A stretch of 64,000 nucleotides of DNA, taken from the NCBI RefSeq assembly GCF_001854475.1, contig NZ_MNAN01000026.1, forward strand, positions 248,001 to 312,000, read 5' to 3'. The notes beneath the pieces are model-generated. The model was not told the DNA's origin, did no database searches, and saw only the letters and a program-made list of their open reading frames with translations. A program made the position numbers and the translations under genes. Position 1 is the stretch's first letter. Every line of letters begins with the position of its first letter. Positions 37,531 to 46,434 of this stretch are shown in pieces. This stretch comes from Pseudoalteromonas byunsanensis. Lineage in GTDB: Bacteria; Pseudomonadota; Gammaproteobacteria; Enterobacterales; Alteromonadaceae.

Positions 37531-38532
37531 TTAAATCACTTGGAAGCCAAAAGCATAGGGATCACTATCATCCACGCTAATGTTACTAGTACCTGTTACT
37601 TTTGACCATCCTCGGATACTGGGTAAAATTGCTGACTTTCCAGCCACTTCTGTTACACCTTCAATACAGCCCACAAACTGACTGCCAATATAGCTTTCAT
37701 GTACGAATGACTGTCCAACCTGAAGTCGTCCTTTGGCAAACAACTGAGCCATTCGCGCGCTCGTGCCCGTTCCACAAGGTGAACGGTCTATAGCTTTGTC
37801 ACCATAAAACACCGCATTGGCTGCGCTCGAATCCGCATGTTTTGGCTGTCCGGTCCAAAGTACATGCGATGCGCCATTGACGGTTGCATCTAGCGGGTGA
37901 ATACATTGCAAAGTTTGATTAATGACATCACGCACTGTGGGGCTGTGCTTTAATATCTGCGCTGCATTCCAGTGCTCTATTCCCGGAAAGTTTGGCTGAG
38001 GCTCAACAATGATGTAAAAGTTGCCGCCATAAGAGACATCAACCTTCAAGCTACCTAGCTCTGGCACCTCAATCATGACATTTTCATGAGCAAGATAAGC
38101 GGGTACATTGAACAGTTTGACCCACTTCACACTGCCATCTTCCATCAAATACTCAACGTCAACTCTGCCGGCTGGCGTATCAAGCTTCAGTTTGTTGTTG
38201 TGGGTTGGTTGAATAAGGCCCTGCTCTAATGCAAACGTCACAGTCCCTATCGTGCCATGACCACACATAGGTAAACAGCCTGATGTTTCAACAAATAAAA
38301 TGCTTGCATCACCATCACAGGTTGTAGGCGGATAAATAAATGAACCTGACATCATATCGTGACCTCTAGGCTCAAACATCAACGCCTGACGGATCCAGTC
38401 AAACTCAGCCATAAAGTGCTGGCGCTTTTCACTCATTGTGTCACCCCGCAAATTGGGGTGACCACTGGTGATCAAGCGCACAGGGTTGCCACAGGTGTGG
38501 CCATCAATACATGAGAATGTCCCTTTGCGCAT
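37531..38532 (-). CDS. lhpA: 4-hydroxyproline 2-epimerase
   Basis: A 333-residue member of the proline racemase superfamily, which converts trans-4-hydroxy-L-proline to cis-4-hydroxy-D-proline. Both catalytic Cys residues are present: C90 in PMCGHGTIG and C253 in SPCGTGTSA. Two Cys point to an epimerase; trans-3-hydroxyproline dehydratases have Thr at the second position. The neighbours complete the Hyp pathway. It is 5 nt from the upstream deaminase gene and 26 nt from the downstream dehydrogenase gene, so the three form one operon. The symbol follows Pseudomonas use. Confidence 0.95.
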   Translation of the reverse strand: MRKGTFSCIDGHTCGNPVRLITSGHPNLRGDTMSEKRQHFMAEFDWIRQALMFEPRGHDMMSGSFIYPPTTCDGDASILFVETSGCLPMCGHGTIGTVTFALEQGLIQPTHNNKLKLDTPAGRVDVEYLMEDGSVKWVKLFNVPAYLAHENVMIEVPELGSLKVDVSYGGNFYIIVEPQPNFPGIEHWNAAQILKHSPTVRDVINQTLQCIHPLDATVNGASHVLWTGQPKHADSSAANAVFYGDKAIDRSPCGTGTSARMAQLFAKGRLQVGQSFVHESYIGSQFVGCIEGVTEVAGKSAILPSIRGWSKVTGTSNISVDDSDPYAFGFQVI

Positions 38533-38537
38533 ACATG

Positions 38538-39449
38538 TTAATCCAGTTTGAACTTACTAAGATCAATACGTGTCGTCATCGCTTCGTCGTATAAACGATT
38601 GATCATTGCTTTTTCATCTTCAGGCAAGCTCAAACGCGGCGCACGCGTCACTTGTGAACCTCGACCCGCCAATTGTTCAGCATACTTAATACACTGTACT
38701 AATGTCGGGATGGTATCTAAACGGAGTAAAGGTAAGAACCAACGCCAGATCTCTTTTGCTTCTTCATAACGCCCTTGACGTGCGAGCTCATAGATAGCAA
38801 CTGACTCTCTGGGGAATACGTTGGTAAGGCCAGAGATCCAACCAGTCGCACCTAACATCAGGCTCTCAAGCGCGATATCATCAACCCCGCCGAAAATAAT
38901 AAATCTATCAGCAAAAGCGCTTTGTAGTTCAGTGATGCGGCGAGTGTCAGTCGTCGCCTCTTTGATAGCTACAATATTTTCCTCATTCGCCAGTACCTTC
39001 ATGCCTTCGATTGAAACATCAACCCCATAGGTTACTGGGTTGTTGTAAATCATCACAGGCAAAGACATGCTGCGCGCCACTTGTTGATAATGATAAATTG
39101 CTTCTCGCTCCGTTGAGCGGTACACCATCCCTGGAAGCACCATTAAACCGTCAATGCCAATTTCTTCTGCATCTTGGCTAAACTCTATAGCAAACTGAGT
39201 GGTTGTTTCTGCAACACCTGTAAGTAGAGGAACACGGCCTGCTACCACTTCTTTTGCAGCTTTTAGAACATCGCGCTTTTCTTCGGCGCGTAACGAACAA
39301 TTTTCTCCGACAGTACCCAGTACGATGATGCCATGTACACCTTCGTTAATCAGCGCATCTATCATGCTCTTTGTTGTCTCAAAGTTAATACTACCGTCGT
39401 CATTGAATTGAGTGGTAACTGCTGGGTAAACCCCTTGCCATTCGATCAT
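38538..39449 (-). CDS. 1-pyrroline-4-hydroxy-2-carboxylate deaminase (DHDPS family)
   Basis: A 303-residue TIM-barrel class-I aldolase-type enzyme of the dihydrodipicolinate synthase family. The Schiff-base Lys is K153 (VAIKEATTDT), the proton-relay Tyr is Y125 (MIYNNPVTYG), and GTVGENCSL corresponds to the substrate-binding GTTGE motif. Sitting first in an operon with 4-hydroxyproline epimerase and oxoglutarate semialdehyde dehydrogenase, it most likely deaminates and dehydrates the oxidised Hyp intermediate to 2-oxoglutarate semialdehyde. A role in lysine synthesis is unlikely given the context. Confidence 0.9.
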   Translation of the reverse strand: MIEWQGVYPAVTTQFNDDGSINFETTKSMIDALINEGVHGIIVLGTVGENCSLRAEEKRDVLKAAKEVVAGRVPLLTGVAETTTQFAIEFSQDAEEIGIDGLMVLPGMVYRSTEREAIYHYQQVARSMSLPVMIYNNPVTYGVDVSIEGMKVLANEENIVAIKEATTDTRRITELQSAFADRFIIFGGVDDIALESLMLGATGWISGLTNVFPRESVAIYELARQGRYEEAKEIWRWFLPLLRLDTIPTLVQCIKYAEQLAGRGSQVTRAPRLSLPEDEKAMINRLYDEAMTTRIDLSKFKLD

Positions 39450-39493
39450 TTTATTTGTTCCTCATTGGTTTTTGTGTTTACCATCTTAGGTAT

Positions 39494-39560
39494 ATTGTAT
39501 ACAATAATCAATATTCAATTGTAAAAATTATTTTTATTAACCCTATTAAAAATACAATTG
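39494..39560. promoter_or_regulatory. Operator cluster in the divergent hydroxyproline promoter region
   Basis: A perfect palindrome ATTGTATACAAT (39494-39505) of GntR-type form, and an inverted pair CAATTGTA (39516-39523) / TACAATTG (39553-39560), lie between the deaminase operon and the oxidase gene. They probably bind the hydroxyproline regulator, which is not encoded in the window. Confidence 0.6.
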
Positions 39561-39702
39561 ACAGCTTAAAAGATTGATTTTTAATGACTAAATTGCACTT
39601 CGCTTAGCAGAACAAAATCTTTCCGATGGTTAAAATACACAGATACAATTTGGTAAATTTTCATGTTCAACTTCCAAATCGTATCCCGCAGAGGAAAAAT
39701 GC

Positions 39703-40947
39703 ATGGCCCAACAAAAACAACATATTGCAGTCATTGGCGCGGGTATAGTCGGCTTATGTACAGCGAAAAGGCTTCAGGATTTAGGCTTTTCAGTCACATT
39801 ATTTGACCCAACCGGTATTGCGCAGCGCTGCTCAAAAGGCAATGCCGGACACTTTGCATCAGAGCAAGTATTTCCACTTGCCAGCGCAAAGTTACTCCCC
39901 AAACTACCTGGTATGCTGCTTAATCCCCTTGGTCCTCTTAGAATTGATTGGCGCTATGCATTGAAAATGCTGCCTTGGTTTTTGAGCTTTCTATTGAATA
40001 TGCGCCCTACTTCATTTAAAAAACATACACAGGCGCTCAGAGCTCTTAATGAATCCTCTCTGGCAGCTTACCAAGAGCTACTCGCTGATAGTGACTATGG
40101 CTCACTCATTACTAAAAATGGCTCGCTGCTCACTTTTGAAACCAGTTCATCAAAACGTGTAGAAAAAACCTATCTAGCGTTTAAAGCGCAAGGCGTTTCA
40201 ATAAAGTGGTTAAAAGGCAAAGAAATACAAGCGTTAGAACCGACGCTAAGCAGCAATGTAAAACATGCCTTACTATTTTGTGATGTTGGGCATACCACTG
40301 ACCCTCATGTATTGTGTCGTCACATTTATCAACGATTTGTTGAAAATGGAGGCCTTTTTGCGCGCACTGAGATCACAGAGATCACACCAAAGTCCAATCA
40401 AGTAGAGCTATTAACTGATAAGGGTGAGAACCTAGTGTTTGATAAAGCCGTTTTGTGTACCGGTGCTTGGAGCAAGCCTCTAGCAAAGCAGCTAGGTTTT
40501 AAAGTGCCTCTAGACACTGAGCGTGGTTACCATGCAATGTTGAATGAGCTCGGTGCTTTATCGCGTCCAGTTGCATCTGCTGAAAGACAGTTTATCATCA
40601 CCCCCATGCAGTCAGGGTTACGATTAGCTGGTACTGTTGAGTTTGCAGGGCTAGATGCACCAGAGCGAAATGAGCGAGCAACCATGTTACTTGCCCATGC
40701 TCAGCAACTTGTTCAAGGGCTTGAGCAAAGCCAAGTGACACAAACGTGGATGGGGTGTCGCCCTTCTTTGCCGGACTCCCTGCCCATTATTTGCCGGTCT
40801 CCAAAGCACGACAATATTTTATTTGCGTTTGGCCACCAACATTTAGGCCTGACTCAAGCTGCCATCACCGCAAAACTCGTTGGCCAACTATGTATGGGTG
40901 AACAACCCGCTCTTGATTTAACCCCCTACAGAATCGATCGATTTTAG
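39703..40947 (+). CDS. Cis-4-hydroxy-D-proline oxidase/dehydrogenase (DadA-like FAD enzyme)
   Basis: A 414-residue FAD-dependent D-amino-acid dehydrogenase family protein. The Rossmann motif AVIGAGIVGLCTAKRLQ is at residues 9-25, the GNAGHFASEQ block near 47-56 is typical of DadA-like enzymes, and the C-terminal FAFGHQHLGLTQA closes the FAD site. In this context it should oxidise cis-4-hydroxy-D-proline to 1-pyrroline-4-hydroxy-2-carboxylate. It is the single-subunit form. GAGGA (39691-39695) sets ATG 39703 as start. It is divergent from the deaminase operon and 8 nt before a proline-type peptidase gene. Confidence 0.9.
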   Translation: MAQQKQHIAVIGAGIVGLCTAKRLQDLGFSVTLFDPTGIAQRCSKGNAGHFASEQVFPLASAKLLPKLPGMLLNPLGPLRIDWRYALKMLPWFLSFLLNMRPTSFKKHTQALRALNESSLAAYQELLADSDYGSLITKNGSLLTFETSSSKRVEKTYLAFKAQGVSIKWLKGKEIQALEPTLSSNVKHALLFCDVGHTTDPHVLCRHIYQRFVENGGLFARTEITEITPKSNQVELLTDKGENLVFDKAVLCTGAWSKPLAKQLGFKVPLDTERGYHAMLNELGALSRPVASAERQFIITPMQSGLRLAGTVEFAGLDAPERNERATMLLAHAQQLVQGLEQSQVTQTWMGCRPSLPDSLPIICRSPKHDNILFAFGHQHLGLTQAAITAKLVGQLCMGEQPALDLTPYRIDRF

Positions 40948-40955
40948 GAGTAATT

Positions 40956-42173
40956 ATGACAACTATAGGTATAGGTACACACTCACAACAGCAAGCTCTC
41001 GATGCATTAGAAGATATGACCCAAGGGGTGAACGCAATTCAATATGATGAATACTTAGAGCGTATTGCAAAGGCACAGCGTTACATGCAACAACATGGTA
41101 TTGATGCCATCTACCTCAATGCAGGCACTAACTTGAAGTACTTCACAGGAATGCAATGGTATGCCAGTGAACGTCTTGTTGGCGCAATTCTACCCGCTTC
41201 AGGCACTGTTGAGTTTATAGCTCCATCATTTGAAATAGGTTCGTTACTTGATTACCAAGTTGTCGAAGGGCCTATTAACGACTGGCAAGAACATCAAAGC
41301 CCATATGCGCTGTTTGCTCAAGTCTTAGAGAAAATGGGTATTAGCAAAAATGCCACTGTTGGCATCGATGAAAGTACCGCGTTTTTTGTAGCTGATGGTA
41401 TTCGCCTCGAAGCGCCTGAGCTTAACTTAATTAATGCGCAGCCGGTTACAGCTCATTGTCGAATGCACAAATCTGACAACGAGCTAGCACTCATTCAGCG
41501 CGCCATGGATATGACTTTAGCGGTTCATAAAGCAACAGCGAGCATGTTACACGAAGGGATCACCACTACCGAAGTTGAAGCCTTCATTAATCAAGCTCAT
41601 AAAAAAGTAGGCGCACCAGGCAACTATTTCTGTATTGTGTTGTTTGGCAAGGCCAGCTCTTTCCCGCATGGCGTTAAAGAGCCACAGGTCCTGAAAAAAG
41701 GCGATATCGTGTTGGTTGATACCGGCTGTAAACTAGAAGGTTATCTATCTGACATTACCCGTACCTATGTATTTGGCGATGCAAACGAGCGTCAGCGTAC
41801 CATGTGGCAGCATGAGAAAAATGCCCAGTTGGCAGCGTTTGAAGCTGCACAAATCGGCAAGACTTGTGGTGATGTGGACTACGCAGCTCGTAGCTACCTA
41901 GCATCAGTTGGCCTTGGCCCTGATTACGATTTACCAGGCTGTCCACACAGAACTGGACATGGTATTGGTTTGGACATTCATGAATGGCCATATTTAGTTA
42001 AAGATAACCCACAACATCTGGCCAAAGGCATGTGTTTTAGTAATGAGCCTATGCTTGTGGTTCCTGATGAGTTTGGAGTGCGTCTTGAAGATCATTTCTA
42101 CATGACCGATCAGGGTCCAAAATGGTTTACACAACCTAGCCACAGTATTGATGACCCGTTTGGGTTGGGCTAA
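40956..42173 (+). CDS. M24-family Xaa-Pro aminopeptidase/dipeptidase
   Basis: A 405-residue creatinase/prolidase-fold metallopeptidase. The five metal ligands are visible: Asp in VDTGC and SDITRT, His in HRTGHGIGLDIHE, and Glu in SNEPML and RLEDH. Its start is 8 nt after the hydroxyproline oxidase gene with AGGAG before the ATG, so the two are co-transcribed. The context suggests that it cleaves Xaa-Pro or Xaa-Hyp peptides, as from collagen, to supply hydroxyproline; the exact activity (dipeptidase or aminopeptidase P) is not fixed by sequence. Confidence 0.88.
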   Translation: MTTIGIGTHSQQQALDALEDMTQGVNAIQYDEYLERIAKAQRYMQQHGIDAIYLNAGTNLKYFTGMQWYASERLVGAILPASGTVEFIAPSFEIGSLLDYQVVEGPINDWQEHQSPYALFAQVLEKMGISKNATVGIDESTAFFVADGIRLEAPELNLINAQPVTAHCRMHKSDNELALIQRAMDMTLAVHKATASMLHEGITTTEVEAFINQAHKKVGAPGNYFCIVLFGKASSFPHGVKEPQVLKKGDIVLVDTGCKLEGYLSDITRTYVFGDANERQRTMWQHEKNAQLAAFEAAQIGKTCGDVDYAARSYLASVGLGPDYDLPGCPHRTGHGIGLDIHEWPYLVKDNPQHLAKGMCFSNEPMLVVPDEFGVRLEDHFYMTDQGPKWFTQPSHSIDDPFGLG

Positions 42174-42194
42174 TCAGATAATTAAATATCTGTG

Positions 42195-42224
42195 AAAGGG
42201 GCAAATATGCCCCTTTTCTTTTTT
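42195..42224 (+). terminator. Intrinsic terminator after the M24 peptidase gene
   Basis: AAAGGGGC (42195-42202) and GCCCCTTT (42209-42216) form a perfect 8-bp stem, followed by TCTTTTTTT. It separates the Hyp-peptidase transcript from the ParD-like gene. Confidence 0.9.
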
Positions 42225-42273
42225 TAATTCAAAATATACAATCTATATATAAAACATATATAGGATGTATACT

Positions 42274-42504
42274 TTGGGTATTGTTAAAATTTCCGATGAA
42301 CTTCATGAAGAGCTGCGCACAGCGTCGCAAGTGATGTCTCGTTCAATCAATTCACAAGCAGAGTTTTGGATCAAAATGGGTCGCTTAGCTGAACTCAACC
42401 CTGACAAAACATTTGCGCAACTCATCCAAGCCGAGCTCGTTCGAGCTGAGCAAATTCATGCCGAGCAAACCTCAACACTTAAAACAACAAGGTGTCACGA
42501 ATGA
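42274..42504 (+). CDS. ParD-like ribbon-helix-helix protein
   Basis: A 76-residue protein of the ParD_like family (MGIVKISDELHEELRTASQVMSRS), resembling DNA-binding antitoxins. The frame is open from ATG 42265, but AGGA (42262-42265) overlaps that codon and is spaced correctly for TTG 42274, which also gives the usual family start, so I chose TTG. Its stop overlaps the next gene's start as ATGA. No ParE-like toxin is present. TATACAAT (42235-42242) resembles half of the operator in the hydroxyproline region. Confidence 0.8.
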   Translation: MGIVKISDELHEELRTASQVMSRSINSQAEFWIKMGRLAELNPDKTFAQLIQAELVRAEQIHAEQTSTLKTTRCHE

Positions 42505-43289
42505 GTGAAGTAGTCATCAAAACCGATGAACAAATTGCCTTGATGCGCGAGTCGGGAAAACTATTGGCTCAGGTATTTGTGATGCTTGATGAGGTTGTTA
42601 AGCCTGGTATCTCAACCATGGAAGTAAATAACCTTGTGGATCAATTCATAACCAATGATCTTAAAGCCCGCCCTGCATCAAAAGGTCAATATGGCTACCA
42701 ATTTGCACTCAATAGCTCTGTCAATAATGTGGTTTGTCATGGTATCCCTAACTATTCTGAGGTGCTGACAGAAACCGACATCGTTAATTTTGATATTACG
42801 CTTGAGAAAAATGGCTATATTACAGACTCAAGCAAAATGTACGTGATGCCCAATGCCACTGACAGTGCAAAACAGCTTGTGAGCGTAACACAGCAGGCTA
42901 TGTGGCAAGCAATAAAGTTGGTTAAACCCGGTGCTAGATTGGGTGATATTGGTCATATCATCGCAAAAACAGCACACCAAAATGGTTATAGCGTGGTACG
43001 AGAATATTGTGGCCATGGCATTGGCCAACAAATGCATGAGGCCCCCGATGTACTTCACTTCGGTAAACCTAACACAGGTTTAAAACTGCAACCAGGCATG
43101 ACCTTTACCATTGAACCTATGATCAATCAGGGCAGCGCAAAAACCATCACTAAAGCAGATGGCTGGACCGTAGTCACCAAAGATAAACGCCTTTCAGCAC
43201 AAACTGAACACACTATTTTGGTCACCAAAACAGGCTTTGAAGTACTCACATTACGCCCAGAAGAAGCTGCATTGATAGCTGGCGAATAA
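42501..43289 (+). CDS. map: Type I methionine aminopeptidase (probable accessory copy)
   Basis: A 262-residue M24A peptidase that removes N-terminal Met from nascent proteins. Ligands and gating residues are visible: His in VCHGIPN, Asp in NFDITL and ITDSSK, His in GHGIGQQMHE, Glu in TIEPM and AQTEHT. The start ATG 42501 overlaps the ParD-like stop as ATGA, and an in-frame GTG at 42492 is less likely. The main map gene normally sits near rpsB-tsf; this copy, coupled to a ParD-like gene, is likely a second, regulated one, though the rest of the genome is not visible. Confidence 0.9.
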   Translation: MSEVVIKTDEQIALMRESGKLLAQVFVMLDEVVKPGISTMEVNNLVDQFITNDLKARPASKGQYGYQFALNSSVNNVVCHGIPNYSEVLTETDIVNFDITLEKNGYITDSSKMYVMPNATDSAKQLVSVTQQAMWQAIKLVKPGARLGDIGHIIAKTAHQNGYSVVREYCGHGIGQQMHEAPDVLHFGKPNTGLKLQPGMTFTIEPMINQGSAKTITKADGWTVVTKDKRLSAQTEHTILVTKTGFEVLTLRPEEAALIAGE

Positions 43290-43349
43290 TCGCAGGTTAG
43301 AAAAGCGTAGCGCTTTCCAACCTCCGTGCAAAAATAAAATGATACAAAA

Positions 43350-43370
43350 AAGCCCGGCTATACCGGGCTT
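43350..43370. terminator. Bidirectional terminator between map and a TonB receptor gene
   Basis: AAGCCCGG and CCGGGCTT form a perfect 8-bp stem with a 5-nt loop. An A-run precedes it, which on the minus strand gives a T-run, so it most clearly terminates the TonB receptor gene; the plus-strand side has only a short T-run. Confidence 0.85.
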
Positions 43371-43392
43371 GTTACTTTTGGTTGTTTAGCAA

Positions 43393-46056
43393 TTAGAACT
43401 TGTAGTCAAACTTGATGTAAGCCTGACGGCCAAGGGTGCTGTGTGTTTTAGCATCAATACCCATAGCATCAGAAGGCACGAATGGTGCTTCTTCGTTAAA
43501 TAGGTTCGCAGCCCCTAACGTCAAGGTTAAGTCTTTAAATCCAATGTAGCTCACAGTTGCGTCATACGTTGTCCAAGAGTCAATCTCGTACTTGTTGCCA
43601 TCGCTGTCTGCTAAGTCATTGTATGAATCAATAAAGTTGATGTTCAGCGTTGCTAACCAGTCGTTGTTTGCCCAGTCCACACCCGCAGTCCAACGGAATT
43701 GTGGATGCTCATGCTCACCATTTAGGTCTTCAACCACAATGCTGGTGTTACCATCATCATCACTTTCAAAAGACTGCTCTTCAAAGTTCAGAGCATAAGT
43801 CAGGTTATAGGTAAACTTGAACTCACCCATGCTTTGTGTGTTTAGCGCATACGCAAGGTTGACATCAAAACCATCTGTGTCTCGGCCACCGATGTTAACG
43901 AATGTATCGTTGATTCTTAAGATACGACCTAAAGTACTACCCTGCATTGGTGCACGAAGAACTAAGTTAGGATCGGTACTACAACAATCTACTAGCTTTT
44001 GCGCGCCTATTTTCTTGATCAAGTCATCTTGATCATAGTTCCAGTAATCAACACCAATACTGAAATCATCCGTCGCCTGCCATACTACACCTAAGTTGTA
44101 GTTTTCAGATGTCTCTGGTTGTAGCTCTTTGTTACCTGCAACCACGGCTGTGTACTCTGTTGGTTCACAATCTGCCTCAGCGCCCGTTTGACGACAACGC
44201 TCTTTATCGATAACCGAAGGTGACTCATCGGTACGACCTAAGTGAAGCTGTACCAGTGAAGGCGCTCTAAACGCAGTTCCCCATGAACCACGTAGCACTA
44301 ACGAATCAATTGGTGCCCAACGAAATGCTACTTTAGGGTCTGTTGTTGTACCAAAGTCACTGTAATCTTCATGACGAACCGCCAATTGTAACTCAAGCGT
44401 ATCAAGCACTGGTACACTGAATTCAGCGAATACAGCTGTATTATCTCTGTCACCGTTTGCTTGAGTCGCTTCCGTTCCGAAAATCTCACCACGTAGGTAC
44501 TGTGAATCTGGGTTATCTTCAATTTTCTCACGGCGTGATTCAAAACCAAATGCCGCTGCAACATAACCCGCATCTAGCTCGAATAACTCGCCAGAAATCG
44601 TACCATCTACTGATTGCATAGTTGATGAACCATAACGCGTTGTTGTAGTTTCAAAGTATGCTAGGCCTTCAGCGGTATTAGTGCTTGGTTCAAACGGGTT
44701 CCATAACCCCTTATCAATAGCTTCTTGCGCTAAACGTTTGTTCGGGAAACCATCAAAACCTTTTTCAACTGCGCTAGAACGGATAGTCGAGTATGCAACT
44801 TCCCAATCCCAATCATTGTAGTTACCACGTGCACCAATCACAGCACGGTAATATTCTGAATCTACATCTTTTTTACGGTTACCGATATCAACAGTACGAC
44901 GACGCATTGAAATATCTACACCGTGTAAGAAATGCGAAGGGTCACCAGCCAACGGATGATTTGGGTTATCCCCCATCATCGTTAATTCAGTGAAGCTTGG
45001 GCTACCCGCACCTTGAATAAATGTAGAGGCGTGCTGCGCTGCAAACTCAGCAAAGCCCTCAACGCCATCAGCTAGTTCCTGTACACCGTTATAACTAAAG
45101 CTTACACGCTCTGTTGATGGAATTAACGACATGTGTGGTGCATAGTCATAACGACAGATATCACCGATAATCATTTCTTCAGGACAGGTATCATTACCCC
45201 ATACGTCAGCAAAAATAGTTTGGCGAATAGGTGTGCCATCATCTGCTGTGCCAGTCACAGGCAATCGAGCCCACTGCTCATCAGTTAGCATGCCTTTAAC
45301 CACTTCTACGCTACCAGGAAAGCCTGATGAACTCAGTGAGTTGTTGCCGCCTCTAAAGCGCTGATCAGCAGTCGCTGTATAGTCTCTGTCACCATAGAAA
45401 ACGTCGCCACGCTTGAAGTAATCCAATGCGAAGTTATGTTGACCTTTATCTGTTGATGAACCCCACAGTAGTGTGAAGTTTTGCTCTTCACCGCCGCCGT
45501 CAGCTGTGTCTGATACTTTACCTGATAATTCAAAACCATCTATATCATTACGTAAAATGATATTGATAACCCCGGCAACCGCATCCGAACCATAAGTCGC
45601 TGATGCACCATCTTTTAGAATATCGATACGTTTTACAGAAGATACAGGAATGGTATTTAAATCAACGAATGATGTTTCAATGTCTTTTGCGAATGGGCTT
45701 ACAGCCACACGGCGACCATTAATTAAAACGAGCGTTGAAGATGCACCTAAACCTCTTAGTGCAACACTTGAACCACCGTTTGCCGTATCGTCACTTGAGT
45801 TGCCTTGAGTACTAAATGTACCAGCACCTGATACTGGTAGCTTTTGCAGCGCACCGATTAAGTCTGTTGAACCAGTTGCAGCAAGGTCGCCTGCTGAGAT
45901 TGATTGAATTGGAGATGGGCCTTCCATATCCGTACGTTTAATGTGAGAGCCAGTAACTTCGATGCGCTCAACTTTTTCATCCGCTGCCACTGCCAGTTGT
46001 GTTTGGCCTAGTAACATGGCTGCTGACAATGCACTTAATGTAAATATTGGTTTCAT
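43393..46056 (-). CDS. TonB-dependent outer-membrane receptor (large)
   Basis: An 887-residue outer-membrane transporter. Signal peptide to about residue 24, TonB-box-like VERIEVTGSHIKRTD, plug with VALRGLGASSTLVLINGRRVA and IDILKDGASATYGSDAVAGVINI, then a beta-barrel ending in aromatic KFDYKF. The ITGSxIKR-type start is typical of marine TonB receptors for peptides, oligosaccharides or other large nutrients rather than siderophores. It is monocistronic. A role in peptide uptake next to the hydroxyproline genes is possible but unproven. Confidence 0.92.
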   Translation of the reverse strand: MKPIFTLSALSAAMLLGQTQLAVAADEKVERIEVTGSHIKRTDMEGPSPIQSISAGDLAATGSTDLIGALQKLPVSGAGTFSTQGNSSDDTANGGSSVALRGLGASSTLVLINGRRVAVSPFAKDIETSFVDLNTIPVSSVKRIDILKDGASATYGSDAVAGVINIILRNDIDGFELSGKVSDTADGGGEEQNFTLLWGSSTDKGQHNFALDYFKRGDVFYGDRDYTATADQRFRGGNNSLSSSGFPGSVEVVKGMLTDEQWARLPVTGTADDGTPIRQTIFADVWGNDTCPEEMIIGDICRYDYAPHMSLIPSTERVSFSYNGVQELADGVEGFAEFAAQHASTFIQGAGSPSFTELTMMGDNPNHPLAGDPSHFLHGVDISMRRRTVDIGNRKKDVDSEYYRAVIGARGNYNDWDWEVAYSTIRSSAVEKGFDGFPNKRLAQEAIDKGLWNPFEPSTNTAEGLAYFETTTTRYGSSTMQSVDGTISGELFELDAGYVAAAFGFESRREKIEDNPDSQYLRGEIFGTEATQANGDRDNTAVFAEFSVPVLDTLELQLAVRHEDYSDFGTTTDPKVAFRWAPIDSLVLRGSWGTAFRAPSLVQLHLGRTDESPSVIDKERCRQTGAEADCEPTEYTAVVAGNKELQPETSENYNLGVVWQATDDFSIGVDYWNYDQDDLIKKIGAQKLVDCCSTDPNLVLRAPMQGSTLGRILRINDTFVNIGGRDTDGFDVNLAYALNTQSMGEFKFTYNLTYALNFEEQSFESDDDGNTSIVVEDLNGEHEHPQFRWTAGVDWANNDWLATLNINFIDSYNDLADSDGNKYEIDSWTTYDATVSYIGFKDLTLTLGAANLFNEEAPFVPSDAMGIDAKTHSTLGRQAYIKFDYKF

Positions 46057-46434
46057 TGTTTGCTTTTCCCTGTTGTAGTGTAAGTTATTGTTTTAATTAA
46101 CCTGTATTGTTCTATCACATATTTAGGCAGTGTACAATTCGACACTTTTCTAACATTTTTCTGTATATAATTTTCATTTGCGCAAGCAAAAGGAAAAATA
46201 GAAATTTAAAATCAACAAGTTATTAACTGTATCAAATGCTTTTCAAAAAAAATTTATACAGACAAATTAATGACCAATCATATTTTTTTTAAGACCAAAA
46301 TGTTACATTTGATGTCTAGCACAAAAGAAATGGTTAAAAATCCACCTAGACTAACAACACGCAATCTATCATTTGTCCCGAACTGAACACTCCATTATTT
46401 ACATTTTAAAAACAATAAGATGTTTTTTTTCCAA
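46057..46434 (-). other. AT-rich region between dnaE2 and the TonB receptor gene
   Basis: These 378 bp hold the TonB receptor promoter and the 3' end of dnaE2. I see no gene and no clear hairpin; only T/A runs. Confidence 0.5.

Noticed and set aside
38538..39449. Dihydrodipicolinate synthase (dapA) for lysine synthesis
   Set aside because: It lies in an operon with hydroxyproline epimerase and semialdehyde dehydrogenase; the context fits the Hyp deaminase.
42274..43289. Classical type II toxin-antitoxin module
   Set aside because: The partner of the ParD-like gene is a full methionine aminopeptidase with all metal ligands, not a ParE toxin.
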